From NCBI RefSeq assembly GCF_000003815.2, contig NC_049987.1, forward strand, positions 14,418,266 to 14,482,265: DNA of 64,000 nucleotides. Reading direction: 5' to 3'. The notes beneath the pieces were generated by a model. The model saw nothing but the letters and a program-made list of their open reading frames with translations. It had not been told where the DNA came from and searched no databases. Positions 39,254 through 51,800 of this stretch are shown piece after piece; the stretch's first letter is position 1; each line of letters starts with the position of its first letter. The position numbers and the translations under genes are program-made. This DNA is from Branchiostoma floridae. Its lineage: Eukaryota > Chordata > Leptocardii > Amphioxiformes > Branchiostomatidae.

Positions 39254-42200
39254 ATGGAAGACGTCTTAACGCAGATCTCACGAGACGCCTCAAGTGCCAA
39301 ACACAAGGCGGTGAGAGATGCTTGCGTGGCAGCCAGTGGTGGGTACAATCTTGTGTTGTTTACGGGGTTTACACTAATCGGGTTCCGCCCCCCTCCCCCT
39401 TAAAACTTGTTAGGTAGGTTTGTTTCCACTTAACAGGTGTTTAACGTACAGGTGTAGCTAACATATTCAAAACAACAATAGAAGTATTAAGAACTCCTTT
39501 TAAAACGGTGCAATGATGTGTAAAAAGTATTATGTAAGCTTTAATATAAAACCAAATAGGGAAGTATTGTGCTTTTCATTGATTGATCATTGAGTCATCA
39601 TTGACAGTAGAGAGTCAAAAGAGTGTAGTTAATAAACTAAAAGGTGTGCATGTTTAGTGTTTTGTTTTGTTTTTCAGCTTTTTTCTTGTTACTGTTTGTT
39701 TAATTTCGCCTGATGTTAATCTAAAGGGTACTGTTTTCCGAGTTGAAGTTAAAGGCATAAAGTTTGAAATATAAAAGCTGTAATATGACCCATTTATTAC
39801 TTATGACTATAAACTGTCATCCTATACATGTTTTTACAGTTAAAAGTGTTTAGGCAGCTGTTATTGTGTTTAACTGTGGAGCATGTTTTGGCTAGCCAGG
39901 GACTTACAATGGGACGTATGTTAACATGCCTCTCAAGGAGTCAAACGCCACATTAACCAAGGCAGCCAGACCAGTTTGCTAGTAAAAAAATCCTACCATT
40001 TTGGCCAATTTCTTCTATTAGTTCAGCATCAAAAGAAATTCTTCTTGGGAGTAAGTAAGACAGAAATGTCCCAGACAATTTCTGTAGATACCAATGCTGC
40101 AATTTTCCTGGTTGGGTTATTCAACATGGCACCCTGATTGTCCTGGGGGATATAGTGAGGACAGCAATACATAATTTTAAATGCAAATTAGTGTCATAGT
40201 TGTTTAACCCCAATGAATAAAGTTGATTAAAGGGTGCAATAAACAACATAATCAGGAGACTTCCAGGTTTTAAGGAAGTACTAGTATTCAGAAATGACAA
40301 TTTGAGTTTTCTCAAAATTCATTTAAGATCAATTTGGGGAGAATGACTGTGGAGAATGCCTGCTAGGTATAACCTTATATTTTAGCAGTTGTTTTCCCTT
40401 TTCTAACTGTCATCCCTGAGAGCTAATTCCTGATAATTGGGAGGGGAAGGCCAAGAGAAAAGCACTAACAATCATAAAAATATACAAAATGCTGGAAATG
40501 AAGCTTAAAATCATTTTTCCAGAAAAAAAACTATGCCTCTCAGTGAGAGGCTCTCACCACCAACATCATATCAGATTTTTTTATTATCTAGTCAGTACAA
40601 CTACAGATTTTGTTGTTGCCATCTTTGTAATGTGAAATGTCACAAAAGCTTAAGCGCAGACACGAAACTATTTCTCTTATATTATTTTGTACACTGTCCA
40701 GCCAACATTACCATAGTCATGCAACATCCAGTTTGATTAAATGGGACTAAGTGTATGGTCCATATCAGTGTATTAACTACATATCAATTCATCTCCAGTA
40801 AATGCCCTGCAAATGTCAGAAGATCAATGATCCCGTGTTATTGATTTTCCTTCTAGACACAGATGTTTGCTTATGATTTGATGATACACACTACTATTAA
40901 TAGATTTAATAAAGACCAGATAGAGAGTATACTAGCCTGAAAGATCTCTGTAAGTGGCCCGCTAGCTAGGTTGTGCAGTCAAAGCATAATTTGTAACATA
41001 CTTGAAAATTTTTTTTTATGGGAAAGCGGAAAAAAGTATATACATGTATGTCCTTGTGGCAGGTAAAAATGCATAGAAATATGTATTTGAATTTTGAGTC
41101 AGTGATGAAACGTTAGTTTGGGCAAGTGGAATTGACCAATTGTACTTGCACGATTGGGCCAGTAAATTTGTGAAACCATTATGCTTATAAACTTAACTAT
41201 TTTGCATCATAATAGCAGTTTGGGTTGGCGTTTATATTATTTTAGTGAAAGTTGCACATAAAAGACCTCTCCCCTATGTCAGGTGACCTTACAATCCCGA
41301 GTAAGTAAATAGACAAACACTCAACCTTGCCGGATGCTTGACTAGACTCCAGTACCACGTAGCAGAGTTACCTACACATTAAAACACTATGTTTGCCAAT
41401 AGCTCCTTGGTAACTAAAAAGTGCCTCCCAAATGTTCTTGTTTTCAATGGTATTGGTAATAGATATGTTTGATTTAAGGAAAAAGCTCGGTTGAAAGGTC
41501 TAAAGTACAGGTTATATGGTCGAAGAGTCACGTAGTACACGTCATGGGTTTTCTGTACACACCCGGGTTTTGTATGCACCTTTGTTTGTAGAAGGTGTTG
41601 GGTAAACAATGTAAGAGATATGGGAAAGTGCACACATGCAATGTAGGTGTGGACTTTTTTTGCAGGGCCTGTTGAAATATTAACAGTTCATATGTTACAA
41701 AAGAAGTAGACACATTAAAAAAGCAATAAACTAAAAATATCTAATCACAATGATAATAATTATTATCTTAATTTTCAATTTAGATGAATGTGTATCTAAT
41801 ATGATACCATACAATATTAATATGAAACTTAAAATAGGAAACTGTTGCATCAAATCATTGTTTTTGTTTAAAAGAAGCCATTAAAGACATTTTTCTCTTT
41901 CCCAACAGGTATACTTGAAAATGAGGAACAAACCAAAGCACATGAACCATTCCAACTCAGGTGAGAGATTGTGCATTTCTATTTTGTTGTGAGAGCCACA
42001 GTGTGTATAATGGTCACCATACTTTTATTACTATCAGAATGGTAAATATCTTAAATACTGGAACTGTTGGACTCGGAAAAAATCTTTAAAAGAGCATAAT
42101 GATCATGAGTTCATTTCTTTTTTAGAGAAAAGGTCCTTGAGGCCTTGCGACTGGCTATGGAGACCAAGAGCAGTAAGCTGGGACAACAGGCAGTTGGAGG

Positions 42201-42878
42201 TATACAGGTAAAATGCTCTTGTCATGTTTGCTTTTGGAAGATACAAAGAACCAATGTTCTCATTAGGTTGTTCTGTACATTCGTTCTGTCTTCTTATCTC
42301 TTATTCTGTTCATCTTTCTCGTCCATTCCAGATTTCATTTTGATACTTTTTGTACAGTTTTGTGATTACTAATCTATTCACACCATAAACATACTCCTAG
42401 CCCATTGTCATTTTTGTCTATCATCCTTTAAACCTTACGAAGGGTCCCAATTTACACTCTATCATTCACCACTCAGAAAATGCTGGTTGACGATCGGTTC
42501 CTCTCACTGGGTGAGGAGACCAGAGAACAACAGATGCCGTACCAGATTCTGGAAACACTCAAAGTTGCACCCAACTGTAGCGATGATGTACAGATGGAGA
42601 TTATGAAGGTAGTGATTTTCTTTGTCTAGGTTTACACAAAGTTTGTCATTTGTTATCAATTGTTTCCAAAAGAACTCTTAGGATAGACTTGGATCTGAGT
42701 GCAAATTTTAAATGTTTTTAGGGTTCTTATCCATGGAAGAGGTTTGTACTCTTCGATTGCTTTTCTGGTGTGTTGCTAAGTAACTTCGTCTTTCCTTGCT
42801 ACATTACAGTTGTTCCTGAGTATGACATGTTCCCCCAACTGCTGTAACAGTGCCGAGACTATTCTCATTATAGCTGAG
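39254..42878 (+). CDS. ARFGEF3: ARFGEF3 exons 1-5: N-terminal helical (DCB-like) region
   Basis: Exons: 39254-39338, 41909-41960, 42126-42207, 42477-42608, 42810-42878, encoding residues 1-140. The start context is aagcacaATGG. The sequence reads as amphipathic helices: REKVLEALRLAMETKSSKLG followed by QQAVGGIQKMLVDDRF matches the start of BIG-family proteins (LALESK-xx-KL-xx-xAL-x-GxQKLL). EIMKLFLSMTCSPNCCNSAE ends the block. An alternative donor a few bases beyond 39338 exists, but only the 39338 border keeps the phase. Confidence 0.9.
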
Positions 42879-45800
42879 GTAGGTGCTAGTATATATATAT
42901 CATATTCTAGCAAGAGGTTAACAGGTGTTTTGATAGTTTATTTTTGACTAGAAAGCGAATAACAATGGAAACGTAAGAATAAGGTTTCCCGGCATGTTAT
43001 TTGTATGAAGGCTATGTTTTTACTTTCTATACTTTTTAATGAAAATCTTTACTGTCTGTTCTTTGTTAGACATTTTGAAAAGAATCTTCTTGTTTTTGAC
43101 ACTAAGTGTAAGAGGGTTCAGTGCTTTACATTAGAATATCTTAATTGAATTCATAAGTGATATTTTGGTCAATATGTTATAAAATGTGTTTTGTTCAGTT
43201 TGTGAAGTGTTTTCAATAAACACTAACATACATTTTGTATGTTGTACACTTATATCAGCAATGTGTACCTTTGATTAACACAATTACATGAACAGTCTGG
43301 CATTTTGCAGTTGGTAAGTTAGCAATCACAAAACTAATACCACAACAAGAAATCTGACATTGCACTTGGCCTTACAGGCTTACACACTTTTGCTGCACAA
43401 AACAGTGTCCGCAAACTAAAACAGAATAAAGCCTTCTGCTCTTTTTTACATATTCATTGTGGTATGATAATCTTTCCTTCATGTTATTTTGTTTCTTACT
43501 AATCTTACTAATTTGCTGTTATTCTAACTTTCTAACCATATTTTGTCTAACTGTATTTATTTGGTGTTACTCACAATTCATTCTATTTGGTTGATTTTGT
43601 TCAATAACTGAAGGGCTATCCTTTTTGGGTTTCATTTTTGGTTTCTTTTCTTTCTTTCTTTGCCGCCTCCCGCCGCCCCCCTCCCCACTAACCCTACAGC
43701 ATTGCTTTGTGGCCCATCTGGGTGGGAACAGACAGTTGAGTACCATGGCCAAGTCCGTGGTCATTCAAACGCTCAGTTTCCTCTGCCACCGCGTACTGAC
43801 CGACAGTCACAAGTCTATTTACAAGATTGCTTTCTCCAAGGTATGCACACACCAACCAACTGACAGGCACCAAATCTGTTCTAAAGCAGTCTCTTGAATG
43901 ATTGACGGAAATATAGGACAGCAAAATACACAATGCTACGACTAGTGGTAGCTGGCATCATATTTTGAAGACAATCCTTAAGAAAATGAGATGTTCCAAA
44001 ACAATTTTGTTTGTGTTGTCAAAATTCTTTTTTTTTTTCAAAAAACTTTGTTTTTAGTTGGACATTCAGAAAGTTATTTCCTTGATCTGCATCCCTAACA
44101 AGATATACAAAAAAACGAAGTTCTGCTGCAGTACCAAGGAATCCCACAAAGGGGCACAAAATCTAATCTTTTCTTTGATAGGTGAATGACACACCATTTT
44201 TTAATCCATCCATCCATAGCTTCTTGATTGATGTTATTCAGCCACAGACAAATGCTGCCACAAACTTCTTGACAAAGGTAAAAATCAACAATTACTGGAG
44301 ACATCTTAAACAACAGAATTGGTGTCTGTCAGTTACTATTGAAACTACAAGAAGCAAATTCTACTTTCAAATTGTTGTATAAACTAGCATCTGTCTCTAG
44401 ATTTCAGTAGAAACTTTCAAGTCCAAAGAAGCTAGCATAAAGACAGCTGTAACAGCTACAGTCAGCCAGATACTGTGTCAGGTGGCCGAGCAGCTGCGGG
44501 AGGCACAGATGCAGAGTTTGGTAAGATTTGAGACGTCTGGAAGAGGGTAGAGAAAAGGTTTGGTTACTGCATGCTGCATGCTGAGGTGTTGTTCAAGTTA
44601 TTTTTAGTGTTCGTATTGTTTGCCCTTGATATGTTTTCAAGTTTAACAATGAGCAAGTAAATTTTGAACAATTTATAAGAAATTCACAAATTTAGGTTTC
44701 AAGTTTTCTAAGCCAAATGGTTTGAACATTAAAGTGGAGAATGATTTTCTTTTGTGAAATTACAATGTGTACTTGAGGTGACTTCAGCACCAAGGACAGC
44801 ATCTGTTTCTATTTATACTATCAATGGTGTATGCTCTGTGGTTAGAAAAAAATCAGTACCAAGGACAGATACATGTACCAGGAAATCTTTTGTAGCTCCA
44901 ATCTATTGTACTGTTTCAGGGAAAGATAGTATGGCTTTTCCAGAAAGCCTTAAAAGGCATTGAAAGAAACATTTGAAGATACAGTGGGGTTTCATTTCAG
45001 ACTAAATGTTGTTTGTTCAATTCAATGTCATATGAGAGCAAGATAACCATGCTGAAATTGCTATCTTTGAGCTATTACATTGCAGCAATCCCAAAGTAAG
45101 GAGCAGAGTTATGCTGTAGGTTTATTGCAGTATTCATCATTGTTACCTAAGTCTACAAATTTTATCTGTTTTCATGCCCTTTAGACTGATGATGCCAATG
45201 ATGCCATCGCTGAATTCAGCTCCAAAGGTAGGAATTATCCGTCTTTATCTCACATGGTTTTTGTTTTGTAGTTCATTTGTTTCTAATGCTGTCCATATGG
45301 AGTGCTATGTTTAGTTGTGACCATAAAATTACAATGTGATGCTAGTACAAAGCAGAGCAACTGTTATAGCAGTACATGTAATAATTGCAGGAATCAGAAG
45401 AGCTTATATGAAAATGAACATTTGCCTGTTTGGTAGTGTTTATTACATCTTGCATTGATTTTATCATGTAGATACCAGAGGAAAGGTGGAGTCTCTCCTG
45501 GGGGATGTGATGAAGATACTGAAGTACTTCTGCGAGAAAATATCAGGGTGTTGTAGGTAAGTTACTCAGAAACTGTTTGGTCCTCTGTATTTTTGTTTGT
45601 TTTTTTAGAATAAAAAGATATGAATGTTAAATACACGTACACAAGTTGTGGCATTGTAAAATTACTCAGAAAGTTATCTTTCTTTCATATTTCCTTTTAA
45701 TCTTCGTTAAATAAAGATATAAGATTTACAGTTGCACTTTGTCAAATGACATTAACTTTCTTGTTGTTATTGGGTGGGTCAATTGCTCCTTATTTGCAGC

Positions 45801-48800
45801 CAGGGGCTGAATTGTGAAGAGTTTACAACATGTGGGGCTAAATTTCAAAGGTCTGGAGCAGCTGCCATTTGGCACTTACTCAGGTGACATCAATACAACA
45901 TCAGTAATTTCCCCAGGTGCAGCCATAGGACTGTAGGTTTTGAACCACTCACATCAGAAAGGACTATTTTTGATAATTGTATGATTGCATTTTCAGCAGT
46001 GTGACGAGCCAGCAGCCCAGCCCCCTCCTGCCCCTGTATCTGGAGTGTGTACACTCCATGTTCACCAGTTCTTCACCACACCTGCAGTACAACCAGGAGT
46101 TTCTCGACCTGGTCTGGTGGGTTGGAGAAAAGTTTGCCATATACCTTTGAAATGTGGACAAAATGCCCATACATCTAGTTCACCTTTATCCACGAGGTGA
46201 TGTTGTTTTTAAAAACAGTACTTAGGGATATCGAGTTGATGGGAAATGGTTTCAAACTTCAATGCTAGGAAGCTATTGCAGTTTGAAACCACCGTCTGTG
46301 AATACATGTAATATTATCGAGTATAAAAACCATGTTTATAAATACAAGAGATAGAAGTTAAAGGTGAACTAGCATTACATTAATCATGGAAAAAATTTAT
46401 ATCCTCAACATGTAAAGTGTAATATCATGATACATTTTCAAGTTCACATTAGGAGTTATATTCTAAGAGAACACTGTCTTAAAGATTTCTCTTGACAGAA
46501 AGTCATGCGAACACACACTAAATTCTTGCAAGATTCAAATGAAATCGTACATAGATGATAGTAGAATAAATTTCAACTCGATAGTATATGTTGTGAAGTA
46601 AAATGAATAAGTTTCATGTGCTGAATGTTTCTCTCCTGCCCCCCTCCCCCTGTAGGCAGCAGCTATGCCCCTCCCTGATCTTCCTGCTGGGCAGTCCAGT
46701 GACTGACAAGTCTGTCATGGCCACCAGTATGGACGACAGATTTGTGGCAGATCACGGCAGGGGGTCAGGTCAGTTTGGTCACTTTTTCAATGGTCACTTT
46801 TCAAATTGTTAGTCAGTCATTCAGACTGTAAGCCATACTGAATATATAAGATATTATACCTGGAAGTTCCGCTGTAGTGTCATAGGAAGCCACTAGGAAG
46901 CCCATTATCTAACTAACCCCTAGTCTCTCCCTACACCTACCCATCTACCTAATGATAAAAAAAGTAATATCATGAACATCTACCCACAGTTTCTGGTTCA
47001 GATTCGGAATTTGATATGACCATATGACGAAGTAGTCCGTGAAAATAAGCTGCAAATCATAGGTCACCACCCTAGTTTTGGCTCTCAATTTTTGGGCAAC
47101 CGCTAAAGCAGTATATGATATTAAGGCGGTAGCGCTTTTCTGAGAGACAGTCAAATCGGCCCCAAATCATTAAAAGAACTCCGAACCGAGACATTTCTAG
47201 AGTTATGCTGTTTACGTACAAACACATATACATCCACAGCCACTCTACCATAGCAAAGCCAAAAACATAGCCTTTTGGCAAAGCTAATGATCAAAATTGC
47301 TCTTGTCAGGCACATCTGCTGCAGCGCCTTCTGTGATTGGTCCTGCAGCTCGCACGATCTATGGGATCGCCGCAGAGCTGTTGCGATTGGTCGGCAGTGT
47401 GGAGTCGTTACGTCCAGTGTTACAGTCCCTGTGGCACAAGATTCTCCTGTACCCACCTCCTCATCATAGGTTAGAAGCACTCAAGGCTATCAAAGAGGTA
47501 AAAATTACTCTGAGCATATATTCTATTATTTTGTTAGGGTTACTCAAAACTGCATTGTATTCTAAGCACTTTTATTTGCCTTTTAGATATATCTTAAAAC
47601 ATATCAATGCAAAAACAAACTCATCTTCATTTTTTTTCTCTTTATATTCCCACTTTCCTTTCGTTTGGGCTTAGGCCACAATTTTAGCAGTCTTGCACAA
47701 GAGCTTAAATCCGTCTTTCAAATTTCAAAGTGTTTGAGTTTTTTTGCTTGTAATCTTTTAACCTCAAGCCTTCTAAGGGTGTCAGAATGTACTTAATGTG
47801 TGCTATTGGTCCTTCAGCAAGTTCGAATGTTAGCGGTTAAACTTTGAGTCCTACATTGCAGGTTTTATCAGTCCCGGAGAGAGTGGTAGACATTGCTGGC
47901 CCCTCCACCTCAGATGTAAGCACCACTAAACACCAGGCAAACCCAACCAAGAAGAGGAAGGCAGACACAGACCTACTCAAACTGTAAGTAATAGATAATC
48001 AATTTTCATGATGTAACATAAAATGTCTTGGCTTAGAAATTTGGTATAATAATGAACTTCAAGGTAAACAGTAAATGCTTGTTTGGATAGTTTAATGACT
48101 GTGTATATAGAGGACTGTTGGTACTGCATTGTAAACATTCCATAAAACAATCACTGTTTGTGACCACATCTATAAGCAGCGACACCTACATGTATTGCTA
48201 CTGTTAAAATAAATAACAGTACAATGTGAACCAGTCAGAATTGCCCCGAGGAAGGTTACAGACAGTCGCCAAAACATCAGTGGAAATAAAGCAAATTGTG
48301 AAAAAAGAGCGTCTTTATTCAGTGACATAACGGGGGCCGCCCTAAGATGCCCGCTTTTTTACGCGCTCGAACTCACGGTGCTCCATCACTAGTTGAAAAA
48401 GAGTGGTCAAGTTTTGATCAATGGATTTTCAACACATTCATCTAGAGACCATTATTGAATAAGGAAGGCATTCATACTGTTCATGAACTCTTCACCCTCC
48501 GCGTTACAACTGGCAACACCGAGGACGTTATCGTGAATATAAATTCCGATTTTGAGCCGCGTTGAACAGTGCACCCTACAGTCAACAGTGATGCTTATGT
48601 TGTTTTTTCTATGGCCGGTCTTCTACTCAACAAACATTTGAAGACCAATATTTGTAGTGTTTTATGAAGCTTTATTTCTTATGTGTATGACAGTTGTGTG
48701 GCTGTTTTTTTCTAGTTGTTTATTTATGGACACGAGCCACCAATACCTAGGGGACCACATTGATTTATTGTGAAAATTCTGTCTAAAAAAAAAAAGGGAA

Positions 48801-51800
48801 GTGAATATGTGTAGAAAAATTTTTAATAGAAAAAAAAGCTGTTTGTTTGGACTTGGTTTATTTACCTTTCTAATCATTATAGTCAGCAACAAACACGGCG
48901 TACTTATGCATAATAAGATAAGCAAAAAATCCGGGCATCTTAGGGCAGGGGGCATCTTATGGCGGCCCCCCGTTATATACCACCCTGATGAAACTATTTA
49001 CAAATGTTGTTTTTGTTGTAATTCCTGTCCAGGCTGGTAGATGGCATTGCTGAAGCTTCTCACTCCTCCAACTCTGACGTGTGCTACACCAGTGTGAGCT
49101 GCATTGCTGGGCTGCTCCGCTCCGTGGAGCTGATCAGTCAGGGGCAGGCCTTGACAGAAACACAGATAGAGGACATCAACAGGCAGATGGAGGAAGCTGA
49201 GGAGGAGGGGAGGGGGGTCACCGAGGGAGACAAGGGATTGGTCAATGGGGATGTGGGAGTGGAGTCAAAGTTCAAAGGTGAAGAGGAAGATACAAAGGTC
49301 AAAGGTGAAGAAGAATCCATGGTTGAGACACCTGACACAAAAAATGATGAAGAATCTAAAAATGACAAAAGTGTGGTAGAAGAAGAGTCACAGGCGAGCA
49401 AAGAAAATGTAGACAAAATAGAAGAACAGAAATCTGAAGATGTCCCTGGATCTGGAGAAGAAGAGAAAAATGAAGGAGATGGCTCTGAAGATGTGCAGGA
49501 GGTTGGAGAAAAGGAAAGAGAGGAAAAGCAGGAGGGAAGAGAACCTGGGGATGGTGCCAGTGGGGAGGATGATGGGAAGGCAGATCAGTCCACTTCAGAG
49601 AAAGAGGGGGATGCAGAGGGACAACAACAAGACACAGCGGAAGGTGGGACGAACAGCACACCTGCCACTGATGAAGAGAAAGTAGAGGAGAGAAAGACTT
49701 CCATTCAAAAGCCACCAGCAAGGTTTGTTAAAATTAGAATATATTGATTTTTAGACTAGAAGGCTCATCTTCATCATAGCATGTGAAATTGATAAAGTAG
49801 AACTACATATTGTATATTATTCAAATACAATTCAATCTCTACAACTGGATAAAAAACGGATATTTACTTCCGGACGTTTCGAGTGACATCCATCACTCTT
49901 CTTCAGCAAAAGCAGAATGAACTAGTCAGAACAATTCAATACCAGTACAGCTAACTAGAAAAACTGGTTTAACCACTAAATCGTTAGGATCATATGCAAA
50001 AGGTTACACAAATGTAAATCATGTTAGGATAGTTCCTATGGTCAGACAATACCATAGGAAAAAACTATTGTCCTTTGTGTTGCAAGGCGGGGTCCCATGT
50101 ACTGGAAAGTTCTATGCGCAGTCCTCCCTTCCGGTTTAAGGTGGGGTTGTAGATCCGCTCATAGATGGCCTCCTTGACACCCCGTTCGTATCACCGTGGT
50201 TCGCGGTCAAGAATGTCTGTAGTATCCAGTCTGAATGAATGTCCTTGGTGTAGCTGAGTGTGGTGGTAGATGGCAGAAGGATATCCACTTGCTGTAGCCC
50301 TGAAGTGTTGTTTGTACCTTGCCTTCAGTGGTTGACTGGTTTCTCCAATGTAGGTGTCGTTGCACTGTGGACCTTCACACTTAAGTATTGAATTGTTCTG
50401 ACTAGTTCATTCTGCTTTTGCTGAAGAAGAGTGATGGATGTCACTCGAAACGTCCGGAAGTAAATATCCGTTTTTTATCCAGTTGTAGAGATTGAATTGT
50501 ATTTGAATATTGCTTACCTGGATGTCTAACCTTCATAAACGTACATATTGTATATTCTTCTCAACCACCTTTTGTTGCCAAAAATGATGAAGATTACTAG
50601 TATTTTGATGTTTCTTGATGAAGTTCAAGTTGATACAATGCTAGTTCACCTTTATCCATGGAGCCCAGGTAACTCATATCTTTTTTTTTTAACGTAAAAT
50701 TTGGGTAGAGTTTTGGGAATATCAAGTCATGGATGGTGGTTTCAAAATGCAATATTTTGAATTAAGAATAATTTGTACGCTGTTTTTGAAAGCAACTGAT
50801 GAAAGTGAACTAGCATTAAGTATGCTTTTCTTGCTCTGCAGTTTTGAGATGGAACGCCAGGTGGCACTGCAGAGAGCTGAGATGGAGCGCATTGCCCATC
50901 AGAACAAGGAGCTGGAGAGGCAGGGTGCCCGTGACTTTGTGGACTGTCTGATTGGAGTTCTTCCCTCAGTCCTCCCGCTCATAGAGCCAGAGGGAGTGGA
51001 CGACGCCTTGCAGACCTTTGCCTCACGATTTTGTGCAGGTTTGTCTGTCGGATTGATACAAGAAATCAAACAACTCATTTTTTTTTTCAATTTCTTATCG
51101 TATTCATTATAGTCAATTTCTTGCTAATCCTGTCAAATACCCACAGGTTCACATAAAGTGACAGTAATGCATTTGGAAGGAAGTTAAAGACCAGAAGTAA
51201 GATAACCTACTCTGGGACCTTTCTGGAACATTTGACCTAACTTCCTGTCACTACTGTATTCAAATGATCATGGACACAGAAGCAAGCAAACAGACAAACG
51301 GAATCCAAAAAACGACATCTGTACGTTGCTGTTAAAGTTCTTTGTCCTTCAAAAGCTGAACTAACTATCACACTCACTCACTCACTATTCAGTTAAGCAT
51401 CTGCTGTTCCCCGTCTTGCGAGAGTTGGACATTGCTGGATGTCATTCAGGTCTGATAGCTGATCTCCAGATGCCTCTGTCAAGGGGGTAATGGCTTTTGC
51501 AGGTTCAGACTGCAGATATCTTCCTTGACATTGTCTGGTACCCATCTCCGCTTGGGGCGACCATATCAGTTCTGGCCCTCTACAGACAAGGTCATACATA
51601 TGTCAAAGAACTTGAGGACTTGGTTTCTTTTTTCCTGTCATTAGGAGTGATGGAGAAACACAAGCAGGGCCAGGGCTCTGCCAACCTGCCTGTGTTGAAT
51701 GCTGATGGGGTGTATGTGGCCACGTTCTCTGCACTGCTGCTGAACCTGAAGCTTGTCAGGATGGGACATTACAACGGACAGGACTGTAGACTACCCATGA

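Noticed and set aside
49822-50508. Ordinary MITE with long terminal inverted repeats
   Set aside because: The core encodes a GIY-YIG domain on the minus strand, which points to a Penelope-like retroelement.
50385-50508. A functional hammerhead ribozyme in the element arm
   Set aside because: The CTGAAGA and GAAA boxes are present, but an extra A breaks the stem II junction and stem I pairing is poor. Kept only as a resemblance.
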